From contig NZ_CP155552.1 of NCBI RefSeq assembly GCF_036632915.2, positions 1,488,001 through 1,552,000 of the forward strand: 64,000 nucleotides of DNA, written 5' to 3'. Both the position numbers and the translations under genes were made by a program. Below the pieces are notes generated by a model. That model was given only the letters and a program-made list of their open reading frames with translations, searched no databases and had not been told where the DNA came from. This document shows positions 44,941 through 55,793 of this stretch, one piece after another (the stretch's first letter is position 1; each line of letters starts with the position of its first letter). The DNA is from Faecalibacterium taiwanense. Lineage in GTDB: Bacteria; Bacillota; Clostridia; Oscillospirales; Ruminococcaceae.

Positions 44941-47217
44941 ATGTTGGATATGATCAAGTGCAGCACCGGCGGCGCATACTATGCCCGCGGTGAATGGGTG
45001 CCTGCAGACGGCGAAGCAAGCGCCGCACTGGCAGCAAAGGGCTTTGATGCCGCAGCCATCGAGAACGCAAAGACCGGCACCATGGCCTACAGCATTCTGC
45101 AGGCCCACAACACCAGCGGCGATGCCGAAAACCTGAAGATCAAGTTCGATGCCATGGCCAGCCATGACATCACCTTTGTGGGCATCATCCAGACGGCCCG
45201 TGCGTCCGGTCTGGAGAAATTCCCCATTCCGTATGTGCTCACCAACTGCCACAACAGCCTTTGCGCCGTGGGCGGCACCATCAATGAGGACGACCACCGC
45301 TTCGGCCTGTCCGCCGCCAAAAAATACGGCGGCATTTTTGTGCCCCCGCATCTGGCGGTCATCCACCAGTACATGCGCGAAAAGTTTGCGGGCTGCGGCA
45401 AGATGATCCTTGGCTCGGACTCCCACACCCGCTACGGTGCTCTGGGCACCATGGCCATTGGTGAGGGCGGCGGCGAGCTGGCAAAGCAGCTGCTGGGCCG
45501 CACCTACGATGTGGCCCGTCCGGGTGTTGTTGCAATTTATCTCACCGGCTCTCTGCCTGCAGGCTGCGGCCCGCACGATGTGGCCATTGCGCTGGTGGGC
45601 AAGCTGTTCAAGAGCGGCTATGTCAAAAACAAGGTGATGGAGTTTGTCGGCCCCGGCGTTGCGTCTCTGCGTCAGGATACCCGCAACGCCATCGATGCCA
45701 TGACCACCGAGACCACCTGCCTGTCCTCCATCTGGGAAACCGACGAAACGACGCAGAAATTCCTTGCGGTGCATGGCCGTGCCGCCGACTATAAGAAGCT
45801 GGCTCCGGCCGACCTTGCTTATTACGACGGTGTGGTAAAGGTAGACCTTTCTGCCATCCGCCCCATGATCGCACTGCCCATGCATCCCTCCAATGCATTT
45901 ACCATTGAAGAGCTGAACGCAAACCTTGAGGATATTCTCCATGCCTGCGAGCAGGATGTGCAGAAGCTGATCGGCCGCAAGGATGTCAGCCTTGACCTGT
46001 GCAGCAAGATCGAGAACGGTAAACTGCGTGTGGATCAGGGCGTGATCGCAGGCTGCGCAGGCGGTCTGTACGACAGCATTTATGAAGCTGCCTCCATCCT
46101 CAAGGGCCACACCGGCGGCTGCGGTGACTACGCCCTGAGCGTGTATCCCGGCAGCCAGCCCATCATGATGGAACTGGTGCGCACCGGAGTCATCCACGAC
46201 CTGATGGCCAGCGGTGCCACCGTCCGCACTGCGTTCTGCGGCCCCTGCTTCGGCGCAGGCGACGTGCCCGCCAACGGCGCGCTGTCTATCCGCCATACCA
46301 CCCGCAACTTCCCCAGCCGCGAAGGCTCCAAGCCCGGCAACGGCCAGCTTTCCGGTGTGGCACTGATGGATGCCCGCAGCATTGCGGCCACCACGGCCAA
46401 CGGCGGCATTCTGACCCCGGCTACCGATATCGACTATGATCCCACCGTGCCGGAGTATCAGTACGATCCTTCCAGCTACGATACCCGCGTGTATCAGGGC
46501 TTTGGCAAGGGCGATTACGATGCCCTGCTCAAGCTTGGCCCCAACATCAAGGACTGGCCCGAAATTGCACCGCTGGGCGATAACCTGCTGCTGAAGGTGG
46601 CATCTTACATCACCGACCCTGTCACCACCACCGACGAGCTGATCCCCTCCGGTGAGACTTCGTCTTATCGTTCCAATCCTCTGGGTCTGGCCGAGTTTAC
46701 CCTCAGCCGCAAGGACCCGGAGTATGTGGGCCGTGCCAAGGCCGTGCAGGCCGAAGAAAAGGCCCGCCGTGCAGGCGAGGGCAGCGCCGAGGTGCTGGCC
46801 CAGCTGCACAAGGTGCCCGGCTGCGAAAACCTGACTTGGAACGATGTGCAGATCGCATCCACCATCTTTGCCGTCAAGCCCGGCGATGGTTCTGCCCGTG
46901 AGCAGGCGGCCAGCTGCCAGCGTGTGCTGGGGGCCGGTGCCAACATCGTTACCGAGTACGCCACCAAGCGCTACCGCTCCAACCTCATCAACTGGGGTAT
47001 GCTGCCGCTGCAGCTGGTGGGCGCAACGCCCTTCGGTCTGGGCGACTATGTCTTTATCCCGAATGTCCGCGAGGCCCTCAAGGGCGACCTGCAGGATATC
47101 AAGGCCTATGTGCTGGGCGACACCGCAAAGGAGTTCAGCCTGTACATGGCCCCGCTGACCGCCGACGAGCGCAAGATCCTGGCCGACGGCTGCCTGATCA
47201 ATTTCTATAAGCACTGA
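44941..47217 (+). CDS. Aconitase-family hydratase
   Basis: A 758-residue protein with the aconitase layout: the large alpha/beta domains (about 1-520) and the C-terminal swivel domain (about 600-750). Substrate and cluster-region blocks are [41 protein letters not shown] and [16 protein letters not shown]. It resembles the YbhJ-type 'hydratase' branch more than classical citrate-cycle AcnA. The substrate may therefore not be citrate. It is single, with no other TCA gene nearby. GAGAGG precedes the ATG. Confidence 0.85.
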   Translation: MLDMIKCSTGGAYYARGEWVPADGEASAALAAKGFDAAAIENAKTGTMAYSILQAHNTSGDAENLKIKFDAMASHDITFVGIIQTARASGLEKFPIPYVLTNCHNSLCAVGGTINEDDHRFGLSAAKKYGGIFVPPHLAVIHQYMREKFAGCGKMILGSDSHTRYGALGTMAIGEGGGELAKQLLGRTYDVARPGVVAIYLTGSLPAGCGPHDVAIALVGKLFKSGYVKNKVMEFVGPGVASLRQDTRNAIDAMTTETTCLSSIWETDETTQKFLAVHGRAADYKKLAPADLAYYDGVVKVDLSAIRPMIALPMHPSNAFTIEELNANLEDILHACEQDVQKLIGRKDVSLDLCSKIENGKLRVDQGVIAGCAGGLYDSIYEAASILKGHTGGCGDYALSVYPGSQPIMMELVRTGVIHDLMASGATVRTAFCGPCFGAGDVPANGALSIRHTTRNFPSREGSKPGNGQLSGVALMDARSIAATTANGGILTPATDIDYDPTVPEYQYDPSSYDTRVYQGFGKGDYDALLKLGPNIKDWPEIAPLGDNLLLKVASYITDPVTTTDELIPSGETSSYRSNPLGLAEFTLSRKDPEYVGRAKAVQAEEKARRAGEGSAEVLAQLHKVPGCENLTWNDVQIASTIFAVKPGDGSAREQAASCQRVLGAGANIVTEYATKRYRSNLINWGMLPLQLVGATPFGLGDYVFIPNVREALKGDLQDIKAYVLGDTAKEFSLYMAPLTADERKILADGCLINFYKH

Positions 47218-47225
47218 TATGATAG

Positions 47226-47254
47226 AAGGCTTCCTCTTTGGGGGAAGCCTTTCT
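47226..47254 (+). terminator. Terminator of the hydratase gene
   Basis: AAGGCTTCC and GGAAGCCTT stem followed by TCT-rich DNA. It lies before the ribosome site of the next gene. Confidence 0.7.
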
Positions 47255-47281
47255 CTGGCTTTCTTGGGAGGTTCATTTTCC

Positions 47282-48139
47282 ATGCCCGGCGATCTTCACA
47301 ACCATTCCACCTGTTCCGATGGCTCTGTGCCCATCCACCGCCTGCCGCTCATGGCGGCGCGGGCGGGGCTGGACACCATGGCCATTTCCGACCACGACAC
47401 CCTGCTCAGCGTAAACTACTGCTATGAGCACCCTGTGCAGGACGGCGTGCGCCTGCTTCCGGCCACCGAGCTGACCGGCTATGACCATGAGCATAAGCAT
47501 CGCGTGCACCTGCTGTGCTACTTCCCGGACCCGGAAAGCCGGGAACTGAAGGAGCACTGCGACATCCTGCGACAGCGCCGCAACGAGTGCGGCCTGCAAA
47601 GCGCAAAGGAGATCGAAGCGCTGTACCCGCAGTTCCGCACGGAACAGGCGCTGGAATACGCAAAGGACAGCGGTGTGCTGTTCAAAAGCGGCATTATGGA
47701 AGCGCTGCACCAGCTGGGGCTGTGCGATGCTGTGTACGGCAAGCTGTACAGTTATCTCTTTGGCTGGGAGCCGCGCGGCGTGGTGCTGCATCAGGTAAAA
47801 TATCCCTCGGTGCAGGAAGTGATCGCCACGGCGAAAGCTGCCGGTGCGGTGCTGGTATTTGCACACCCGACCGTTTACAAGAGCATGCCGCTGGTGCGTC
47901 AGCTTGCCAAAGAGGGCATCATCGACGGCATTGAGGTGGAGCACCCCCGCAACAGCCCGGAGGACAGGGCCGAGTGTGCTGCTCTGTGTGAGCAGTATGG
48001 GCTGATCCATACCGGCGGTACGGACTTCCACGGTGCAAACCACAAGGTGCCGCACCCGGTGGGCACCTGTACCACGGCAGACGATCAGGTGGCACGCATT
48101 CTGGAGCTGGCCCACAAGCGCCGCGGTATTGATGTGTGA
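47282..48139 (+). CDS. PHP-domain metal-dependent phosphoesterase
   Basis: A 285-residue protein with the PHP motifs DLHNHSTCSDG (motif 1), ISDHDTLLS (motif 2), LVFAHPTVYKS and GGTDFHGANHK. These residues bind a metal cluster. Relatives act as 3'-5' oligonucleotide or nucleotide phosphatases (YciV/RNase AM-like), but the exact role is unknown. ATG 47282 has GGGAGG upstream. The frame starts 21 codons earlier through the terminator of the preceding gene. Confidence 0.9.
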   Translation: MPGDLHNHSTCSDGSVPIHRLPLMAARAGLDTMAISDHDTLLSVNYCYEHPVQDGVRLLPATELTGYDHEHKHRVHLLCYFPDPESRELKEHCDILRQRRNECGLQSAKEIEALYPQFRTEQALEYAKDSGVLFKSGIMEALHQLGLCDAVYGKLYSYLFGWEPRGVVLHQVKYPSVQEVIATAKAAGAVLVFAHPTVYKSMPLVRQLAKEGIIDGIEVEHPRNSPEDRAECAALCEQYGLIHTGGTDFHGANHKVPHPVGTCTTADDQVARILELAHKRRGIDV

Positions 48140-48149
48140 CCCGGTCACA

Positions 48150-48177
48150 TTGACATTCCGGCACGCTGCTCTATAAT
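48150..48177 (+). promoter_or_regulatory. Promoter of the TSCPD gene
   Basis: Consensus TTGACA (48150-48155), 16 bp, TATAAT (48172-48177). It is one of the best sigma-A matches in the window. Confidence 0.75.
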
Positions 48178-48230
48178 AGAAGCAGACGATCTTCGTCGGG
48201 ATTTCTGTCAAAAAGAGAGGATTTTGAACT

Positions 48231-48494
48231 ATGAGCAAGGAATTCAGCTTCCCGAACAGCGGCACCTGTTCCAAGCAGACCAACTTTGTGCTGAACGATG
48301 ACCACACCATTGCGTCCATGGAGGTCATTGGCGGCTGCAACGGCAACCTGAAGGGCATCTGCCGTCTGGTCAAGGGCATGAAGGCCGAAGATGTGATCGA
48401 CCGCATGGAGGGCACGCTCTGCGGTTTCCGCAATACCAGCTGCCCGGATCAGATCGCCAAGAACCTGAAAAAGGCTCTGGCCGAAATGGACTGA
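48231..48494 (+). CDS. TSCPD-domain protein (TIGR03905 family)
   Basis: An 87-residue protein made only of the TSCPD domain, with GTCSKQTNFVLNDDHTI and GTLCGFRNTSCPDQIAKNL. The same domain ends some ribonucleotide reductases. The stand-alone form has no established role. It has a near-consensus promoter and stands alone between the PHP and Clp genes. Confidence 0.92.
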   Translation: MSKEFSFPNSGTCSKQTNFVLNDDHTIASMEVIGGCNGNLKGICRLVKGMKAEDVIDRMEGTLCGFRNTSCPDQIAKNLKKALAEMD

Positions 48495-48633
48495 AAAAAT
48501 CAAACAGCGAAGGGGAGATGCCTGCGGGTATCTCCTTTTTGTTTTCCCATCCCGACAGAAAGAGATGTTTTTTTTCTGTGCTTCGGGGCTATACTTCTTG
48601 TGAAAACGAATTTCATCAGCAAGGAGCGGGCAA

Positions 48634-50934
48634 ATGAGTATTTGGGAAAAACTTGGCTTTGGCGGGTACAAGGGCTTTTCGCACGAGTCGGATCAGCTGC
48701 TGCGCAGTGCGGTGGAGCTTGCCGGGAACCTTGGCTGCGAAAAAGCCGATACCGGCCACCTGCTGCTGGCGATCCTGCAGCAGGATCACGGGGCGGCAGC
48801 ACGGTTTCTGGAGGGCAAGCAGATCCGGGAACCGGAGGTGCGCCGTCAGCTGGCCGAGAGCCGCCGCGCACCGGCTTTGCATCTGGACCGCTACGCTCTT
48901 GCGCCGGACCTCAAGCGCACCATGGATTACGCCATCATCGGGGCACAGAACGCGCACCTGAACCGGGCCGAGCCGGAACATCTGCTCTGCGCCATGCTGG
49001 AGGATGACGGCTGCACAGCAGGCATCCTGCTGGCATCCATGGGCGTGCAGCTCACAGATGCCGTGCGGGAGTGCCGCCAGCTGTCCGGGCAGTTCGTACT
49101 GCCGTATCAGACGCGGACCACGGTCAGCGCGCCGCGCGGCAGCCGCGCCAGTGATAAGTACTGCCGGGATCTGACCCGCCGTGCTGCGGAACGGGAACTG
49201 GACCCGGTGTTCTGCCGGGAAGCAGAGCTGGACCGCATGGTGGAGATCTTATGCCGCCGTCAGAAGAACAACCCCTGCCTTGTGGGGGAGCCGGGCGTGG
49301 GCAAGACCGCCCTTGCCGAAGGACTGGCCCAGCGCATTGCCACGGATCGTGTGCCCCGTGCGCTCAAGGGCCGCCGTCTGCTGGCACTGGATATGGCCAG
49401 CCTTGTGGCGGGCACCAAATACCGCGGTGACTTTGAGGAGCGGTTCAAGAACCTGCTGGAAGAGCTGGTGCGGGACGGCAGCTCCATCCTGTTCGTGGAC
49501 GAGTTCCACACCATCGTGGGTGCCGGTGCAGCGGAGGGTGCCATCGATGCAGCCAGCATCTTAAAACCGGTGCTGGCCCGGGGCGAGATACAAATTATCG
49601 GCGCTACCACTACCGAAGAGTTCCGCACCCACATCCAGAAGGATGCCGCACTGGAACGCCGTTTCGGCAAGGTGCAGGTAGAGGAGCCTACGCCTGCGCA
49701 GGCGCTGGATATCCTCAATGGGCTTGCGCCGCGCTATGAGTGCTACCACAATGTCTGCCTTCCGCCGGAAGCGCTGCAGGCTGCGGTGGAGCTTTCGGTG
49801 CGGTATCTGCCGGGGCGCTTTCTGCCGGATAAGGCCATCGACCTTGTGGACGAAGCCTGTGCGGCGGCACGCATCCGGGCCGAGCAGGCAAAGCAGTCAA
49901 AGCCCACGCTGATGCCGGACGATATCGCCCATGTGGTGGCGCAGGCCAGCGGTGTGCCGGTGGAGCGGGTAGGTGAGCAGGAGCGGGAACGACTGGACAA
50001 GCTGGAAGAACGTCTCAACGCCGAGATCGTGGGCCAGAGCCGGGCTGTGGCTGCGGTGGCAGGTGCCATCCGGCGCAGCCGCACCGGTCTTGGCGAGCCG
50101 GGCCGGCCCATGGGTGCCATGCTGTTTCTTGGCCCCACGGGAGTGGGCAAAACGGCTCTTGCCCGAGCGCTGGCGGTCAGCTGGTTCGGCAGCGAAAAAG
50201 CCCTGCTCAAATTTGATATGTCGGAGTATCAGGAACAGCACACCGCTGCCCGGCTGCTGGGTGCGCCGCCGGGCTATCTGGGCCATGACGAGGGCGGACA
50301 GCTGACCGAAGCAGTGCGCCGCCGCCCTTACAGTGTGGTGCTGTTTGACGAGATCGAAAAGGCACACCCGGACATTCAGAACATCCTTTTGCAGATACTG
50401 GAAGATGGCCAGCTGACCGATGCCATGGGCCGCAAGGCGGATTTCCGCAACACCATTGTACTGCTCACCTCAAACCTCGGCGCACGTTTTTTGGCGGGTC
50501 AGAGCACGCCGCTGGGCTTTGCGGCGGGCAGCGAAGCCGTGTTTGAAAAGCAGTCTGCGCAGGCCATTGAGGAGGCAAAAAAGTGGTTCCGGCCAGAGCT
50601 GGCAGGCCGTTTGGACGAGATGATCGTATTCCGTCCGCTGGCCGACGACAGCCTGTGCGCCATTGCCGAAAAAATGCTGTGCCAGCTGGAGCAGCGTGCC
50701 GCCCGCAGCGGCTACCAGCTGCATCACACACCGCGGGTAGGGCAGGCGCTGGCAGCAAAGGCCCGCTCTGCCTACGGGGCCAGAGAACTGCGCCGCGCAG
50801 TGGACAGGGCAGTGGAGCAGGCACTTGCGGATCAGATCGCATCCGGTACGGCCTGCGTGGGCCAGCACTGGACAGCGGACTGCTCGGCGGATGGTGCCAT
50901 CGTCCTGCGGGAGGACGAAACCGCAACACTGTAA
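48634..50934 (+). CDS. Clp protease ATPase subunit (ClpC/ClpA-like)
   Basis: A 766-residue AAA+ unfoldase. A Clp-N repeat domain (about 1-140) is followed by D1 with Walker [14 protein letters not shown] near 220 and Walker [11 protein letters not shown], and a short middle region. D2 has Walker [14 protein letters not shown] near 500, Walker [13 protein letters not shown] and arginine-finger stretch [12 protein letters not shown]. The tripeptide LGF in STPLGFAAG occupies the ClpP-docking loop, so it probably feeds ClpP. The middle linker is shorter than in classical ClpC (about 810). GGAG lies upstream of the ATG. It is monocistronic. Confidence 0.9.
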   Translation: MSIWEKLGFGGYKGFSHESDQLLRSAVELAGNLGCEKADTGHLLLAILQQDHGAAARFLEGKQIREPEVRRQLAESRRAPALHLDRYALAPDLKRTMDYAIIGAQNAHLNRAEPEHLLCAMLEDDGCTAGILLASMGVQLTDAVRECRQLSGQFVLPYQTRTTVSAPRGSRASDKYCRDLTRRAAERELDPVFCREAELDRMVEILCRRQKNNPCLVGEPGVGKTALAEGLAQRIATDRVPRALKGRRLLALDMASLVAGTKYRGDFEERFKNLLEELVRDGSSILFVDEFHTIVGAGAAEGAIDAASILKPVLARGEIQIIGATTTEEFRTHIQKDAALERRFGKVQVEEPTPAQALDILNGLAPRYECYHNVCLPPEALQAAVELSVRYLPGRFLPDKAIDLVDEACAAARIRAEQAKQSKPTLMPDDIAHVVAQASGVPVERVGEQERERLDKLEERLNAEIVGQSRAVAAVAGAIRRSRTGLGEPGRPMGAMLFLGPTGVGKTALARALAVSWFGSEKALLKFDMSEYQEQHTAARLLGAPPGYLGHDEGGQLTEAVRRRPYSVVLFDEIEKAHPDIQNILLQILEDGQLTDAMGRKADFRNTIVLLTSNLGARFLAGQSTPLGFAAGSEAVFEKQSAQAIEEAKKWFRPELAGRLDEMIVFRPLADDSLCAIAEKMLCQLEQRAARSGYQLHHTPRVGQALAAKARSAYGARELRRAVDRAVEQALADQIASGTACVGQHWTADCSADGAIVLREDETATL

Positions 50935-50954
50935 AGCATCGGAAGCTCAAAAGG

Positions 50955-50992
50955 ACCGCCCTGAGTTACAAGACCCGGGGCGGTATTTTTTT
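50955..50992 (+). terminator. Terminator of the Clp ATPase gene
   Basis: ACCGCCC and GGGCGGT stem with a large loop, then ATTTTTTT. Confidence 0.75.
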
Positions 50993-51064
50993 GTCTGCAG
51001 GGGGGGGCGGAGACATCCGCTCCTTTTTTGTGCGTACGGGGCAGGGACATTGTGAGATTGGCTC

Positions 51065-51092
51065 TTGCATCCTTTTGGTTTTCTGTTATCAT
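51065..51092 (+). promoter_or_regulatory. Promoter of the lipid kinase gene
   Basis: TTGCAT (51065-51070), 16 bp, TATCAT (51087-51092), 30 bp before the start. Confidence 0.55.
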
Positions 51093-51121
51093 AGAAGCAA
51101 CAGAATTGCAGGAGGAAGTCC

Positions 51122-52117
51122 ATGCGCACATTATTTCTTTTGAACCCAACTGCCGGTAAGGCCGATTGCACCCGTACGCTGCCGCAGCAGATCAATGCTG
51201 CCGCCGCGCGTGCAGGGCTTGCGCCGGAAGAATATGCCATTCAGGTCACAAATCACGCCGGTCATGCCCGGGAGCTGGCCAATGCCGCTGCGCAGCAGGC
51301 CCGGCAGAGCGGGGAAGAACTGCGGGTCTTCACTGCCGGCGGCGACGGCACCTTCAACGAAGCGCTCACCGGGATCTATGGCTATGCAAATGCAGCCGTG
51401 GGCTGTCTGCCCTTTGGCAGCGGCAACGATTTTCTGCGCACCTTTGGTACAAAGGAAGAGTTTCTGGATCTGGATGCCCAGCTGGCCGGTGGGCCGGTGA
51501 GCATCGATCTGATGCAGACCAGCCTTGGCCTTTCGGCCACCATCTGCGCTGCCGGTCTGGATGCGCAGGTTGCCTACGGCATCCCGAAGTTCCGGCGCAT
51601 CCCGCTGTGCGGCGGCGAGATGGCCTATGTGCTTTCCATTGTGGAACAGCTGTGCGGACACATCGGCCGCAGGGTGGAGTACACCATCGATGGTGAAACG
51701 CTGGATGTGGACTGCCTGATGTGTGCCATCTGCAATGGCCGCACCTATGGCGGCGGCTTCTATGCAGCGCCGGAAGCACAGCCCGACGATGGCTGGCTGG
51801 ATGTATATATCATCCGCAAGGTGAGCCGCGTGACCATTGCAAAGCTGCTGGGAATGTACAAGAGCGGCAAGCACTTCCAGAACGGTCAGCTCGTCAGGGC
51901 TGCAGAGCCGTACTTCATTTACCGCCGCGCAAAACAGGTGAGCCTGCGCGCTGCGGATGGCCGCGGGCCGATCGTTGCCACGGCAGACGGTGAATGCGCA
52001 CCCAAGGAGCAGATCACTGTACAGGTACAGCCGCTGGCAGGGCGCATCCTTCTGCCAAAGCCTGCTTTTGAGCGCTTTGCAGCGCAGAGGACGGCACAGA
52101 GTGCAGACCGAACATGA
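51122..52117 (+). CDS. Diacylglycerol kinase-family lipid kinase
   Basis: A 331-residue DAGK-catalytic protein of the YegS/BmrU/DgkB type. It opens MRTLFLLNPTAGKADCT. The nucleotide site is VFTAGGDGTFNEALTGI, with GCLPFGSGNDFLRTFG near 100, and the C-terminal beta-sandwich contains YGGGFYAAPEAQPDDG. It likely phosphorylates diacylglycerol or a related lipid at the membrane for recycling. GGAGG is 9 bp before the ATG. It is monocistronic, with a terminator. Confidence 0.92.
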   Translation: MRTLFLLNPTAGKADCTRTLPQQINAAAARAGLAPEEYAIQVTNHAGHARELANAAAQQARQSGEELRVFTAGGDGTFNEALTGIYGYANAAVGCLPFGSGNDFLRTFGTKEEFLDLDAQLAGGPVSIDLMQTSLGLSATICAAGLDAQVAYGIPKFRRIPLCGGEMAYVLSIVEQLCGHIGRRVEYTIDGETLDVDCLMCAICNGRTYGGGFYAAPEAQPDDGWLDVYIIRKVSRVTIAKLLGMYKSGKHFQNGQLVRAAEPYFIYRRAKQVSLRAADGRGPIVATADGECAPKEQITVQVQPLAGRILLPKPAFERFAAQRTAQSADRT

Positions 52118-52129
52118 AAAACCAGAAGA

Positions 52130-52170
52130 AGAGACAGCTTTTTTGTCCAAGAAGAAAGCTGTCTCTTTTT
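52130..52170 (+). terminator. Terminator of the lipid kinase gene
   Basis: AGAGACAGCTTT and AAAGCTGTCTCT stem followed by TTTT. Confidence 0.88.
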
Positions 52171-52231
52171 CGCTGTACGGCTGATTTTTTCATCTGTCAT
52201 AAATTCTTAACAAAAAGAAGCAAAAAAGGTC

Positions 52232-52260
52232 TTGATTTTTTGGGTCAAGATGAGTACAAT
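52232..52260 (+). promoter_or_regulatory. Promoter of groESL
   Basis: TTGATT (52232-52237), 17 bp, TACAAT (52255-52260), just upstream of the CIRCE operator. Confidence 0.8.
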
Positions 52261-52264
52261 ACAC

Positions 52265-52291
52265 TTAGCACTCAGAGAAATGGAGTGCTAA
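52265..52291. promoter_or_regulatory. CIRCE operator (HrcA binding site)
   Basis: TTAGCACTC (52265-52273), 9 bp, GAGTGCTAA (52283-52291). This is a perfect copy of the CIRCE consensus. HrcA represses groESL here until heat stress draws GroEL away. It covers the expected transcription start. Confidence 0.97.
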
Positions 52292-52370
52292 AGAACCAAA
52301 GAGCCGACAGGAGGCCCTTTGGACACAGCAAAGTTTTAAATTATATTTTTACTATAGGAGGGCAAGAACT

Positions 52371-52658
52371 ATGAAGATCATTCCTCTTGCAGACCGTGTT
52401 GTCATTAAGGCTGTTGAGGTTGAGGAGACCACCAAGGGCGGTCTGATCCTGACCGGCAGTGCTAAGGAAAAGCCCCAGGTGGCTGAGGTCATCGCTGTCG
52501 GCCCCGGCGGCGTTGTGGACGGCAAGGAAGTCAAGATGACTGTGAAGGTCGGCGACAAGGTCCTCACCAGCAAGTACTCCGGTACCGAGGTCAAGGTGGA
52601 CGGCGAAGAGTGCACCATCGTCCGTCAGGGCGATATCCTGGCAGTCGTTGAGGACTGA
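52371..52658 (+). CDS. groES: Co-chaperonin GroES
   Basis: A 95-residue co-chaperonin that caps the GroEL ring. It contains PLADRVVIKAVEVEETTKGG with the mobile loop, and the roof and C-terminal stretch DGEECTIVRQGDILAVVED. AGGAGG precedes the ATG. The leader from the CIRCE promoter is about 105 nt. groEL follows 52 bp downstream. Confidence 0.98.
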   Translation: MKIIPLADRVVIKAVEVEETTKGGLILTGSAKEKPQVAEVIAVGPGGVVDGKEVKMTVKVGDKVLTSKYSGTEVKVDGEECTIVRQGDILAVVED

Positions 52659-52695
52659 GCAGTTTCCCCTCTGATATTTGAAAATTGAGCTTTAA

Positions 52696-54354
<1,659 letters not shown>

Positions 54355-54409
54355 TAGCTGCCAAAAAACCGCATGAATCCTTGATTTTTGGAGCGCGCAA
54401 AAGCGGATT

Positions 54410-54438
54410 TACGCCAAACTTACGCCACTTACGCCAAA
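54410..54438 (+). repeat. Three close copies of TTACGCCA; left end of accessory block
   Basis: TTACGCCA(A) occurs three times in 29 bp. The string ACTTACGCCAAA (54427-54438) is repeated exactly at 58601-58612, on the far side of the SIR2 genes. It may mark an insertion boundary. Confidence 0.5.
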
Positions 54439-54462
54439 AATCGAAGCGCACTATAGGGTAAC

Positions 54463-54499
54463 AAAATCGGCACTCGCTGAAAAGCGGGTGCCGATTTTT
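54463..54499 (+). terminator. Terminator after groEL
   Basis: AAAATCGGCAC and GTGCCGATTTT form a stem with GC extension and a T tract. It lies about 110 bp after the groEL stop, beyond the TTACGCCA repeats. Confidence 0.75.
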
Positions 54500-54642
54500 G
54501 CGTCTAGGGGATTTGAAGACTCATGAAACCCACTGATGGATTCTGTGAGCGGCAGACTGTCAGCGGCTTTATTGTTGACGAAAAACAAAGGTAGGGATAC
54601 AATAATAAAAAAGAATGTAAAACCGGAAGGGAGTGTGCCGCT

Positions 54643-54885
54643 GTGGAAAACCAGAGAGACTTCTGCACAGAATGCCGCAGAGAAACGAGCTACACCCTGA
54701 AGAAAATCAAAATCAACCAGACCATCCGGGAAAAGGAATATACTTTTGAGATCACGGCTACTTTCTGCAACAAATGCAGCGGCGAAATGGGTGTTCCTGG
54801 TCTGCTAGACTACAACATAAAGGAGATTGACGAGCAGTACCGCCACTCAAATATACTGCAACGATTGGAATGTTACTATGGCTAA
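54643..54885 (+). CDS. Small zinc-ribbon protein (MqsA-like N-terminal domain only)
   Basis: An 80-residue protein with two Cys pairs (CTECRR near 8 and CNKCSGEMGVPG near 42), then LLDYNIKEIDEQYRHSNIL. This resembles the zinc-binding N-terminus of MqsA/YgiT-type antitoxins, which normally continue into a DNA-binding helix-turn-helix. Here the gene stops after the ribbon. The start is GTG 54643 with AAGGGAG about 10 bp upstream. It is 28 bp before the SIR2 gene and lies at the start of AT-rich DNA, so it may belong to the same defence unit. Confidence 0.65.
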   Translation: MENQRDFCTECRRETSYTLKKIKINQTIREKEYTFEITATFCNKCSGEMGVPGLLDYNIKEIDEQYRHSNILQRLECYYG

Positions 54886-54913
54886 ATCGTGAAACGAAAT
54901 GGAGGTTATCTTG

Positions 54914-55786
54914 ATGGACACAAATGCTAAACGTTATCTTGAACTTATTAGCCAGCATTTACAGGAACACCATGCGGCTCTTTTTGTTGGGTCGGGATTC
55001 AGTCTTAATGCTGATAAAGTAACATCTGATGTTCCAGACATTCCATTGTGGGCTGGGTTAGCCCAAAAATTCAAAGAAAAGCTAGGAGATTCTGATCAAA
55101 ACGACCCTCTCGCATTGGCCGAGAGTGTGGAAATTGCGTATGGCCGTAGTGAATTAGATCATCTACTTTTAGACAGTATAAAAGATGCCGATTATCGTCC
55201 CTCACCTTTGTATGAAAAACTTTTGCGGCTGCCTTGGAGCGATGTTTTTACAACGAATTATGATACGCTTCTTGAACGTGCTGGGGAAAATCTTGTAGAG
55301 AAAACATTTACGCTGGTAACCAACAAGAATGATCTTGTGGGCAGTTCTGGTGCAACAAGACTTATTAAACTTCACGGTTCATTTCCTTCGCAACGACCTT
55401 TTATTATTACGGCAGAAGACTATCGGACATACCCTCAAAAATTTGCTCCGTTTGTAAATACTGTGCAGCAGTCATTGTTGGAAAATACTCTCTGCATGAT
55501 TGGATTTTCAGGGAATGATCCTAATTTCAATAAATGGATTGGCTGGATCCGTGATAATCTTGGTGCAGAGAATGCGCCTTATTTGTATTTATTAAGCCAT
55601 GAATCTGTTTCGGACGTTCGGCGGGAGTGGTTACATAGGCGGAATATTATTGTCGTTGACCTATCCGAGATTTTTTCTGCCGAGACTCCGTATGATATCT
55701 ATGAGAAAGCTTTGGATTATCTTTGGAATGCGTATAGTGAATTCCGTGTAACTGGGCAGAATTGGAAAATACGTCATTTTTTTTGA
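54914..55786 (+). CDS. SIR2-domain protein, probable defence NADase
   Basis: A 290-residue protein that is nearly all SIR2 domain. NAD-site glycines lie in ALFVGSGFSLNADK, the conserved Asn in VFTTNYDTLLERAG, the catalytic-type His in TRLIKLHGSFPSQ, and MIGFSGNDPNF near residue 195. In known antiphage systems such domains deplete NAD to stop infected cells. ATG 54914 is chosen for GGAGG 8 bp upstream. It ends at a T8 run (55777-55784). With seven T it would read on into the next gene. Base composition is much more AT-rich than that of the groEL side. Confidence 0.88.
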   Translation: MDTNAKRYLELISQHLQEHHAALFVGSGFSLNADKVTSDVPDIPLWAGLAQKFKEKLGDSDQNDPLALAESVEIAYGRSELDHLLLDSIKDADYRPSPLYEKLLRLPWSDVFTTNYDTLLERAGENLVEKTFTLVTNKNDLVGSSGATRLIKLHGSFPSQRPFIITAEDYRTYPQKFAPFVNTVQQSLLENTLCMIGFSGNDPNFNKWIGWIRDNLGAENAPYLYLLSHESVSDVRREWLHRRNIIVVDLSEIFSAETPYDIYEKALDYLWNAYSEFRVTGQNWKIRHFF

Positions 55787-55793
55787 CGAAAAG

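Noticed and set aside
44785..47283. 832-codon reverse frame across the hydratase gene
   Set aside because: Antisense shadow of a highly biased gene. The forward frame has all aconitase-family motifs.
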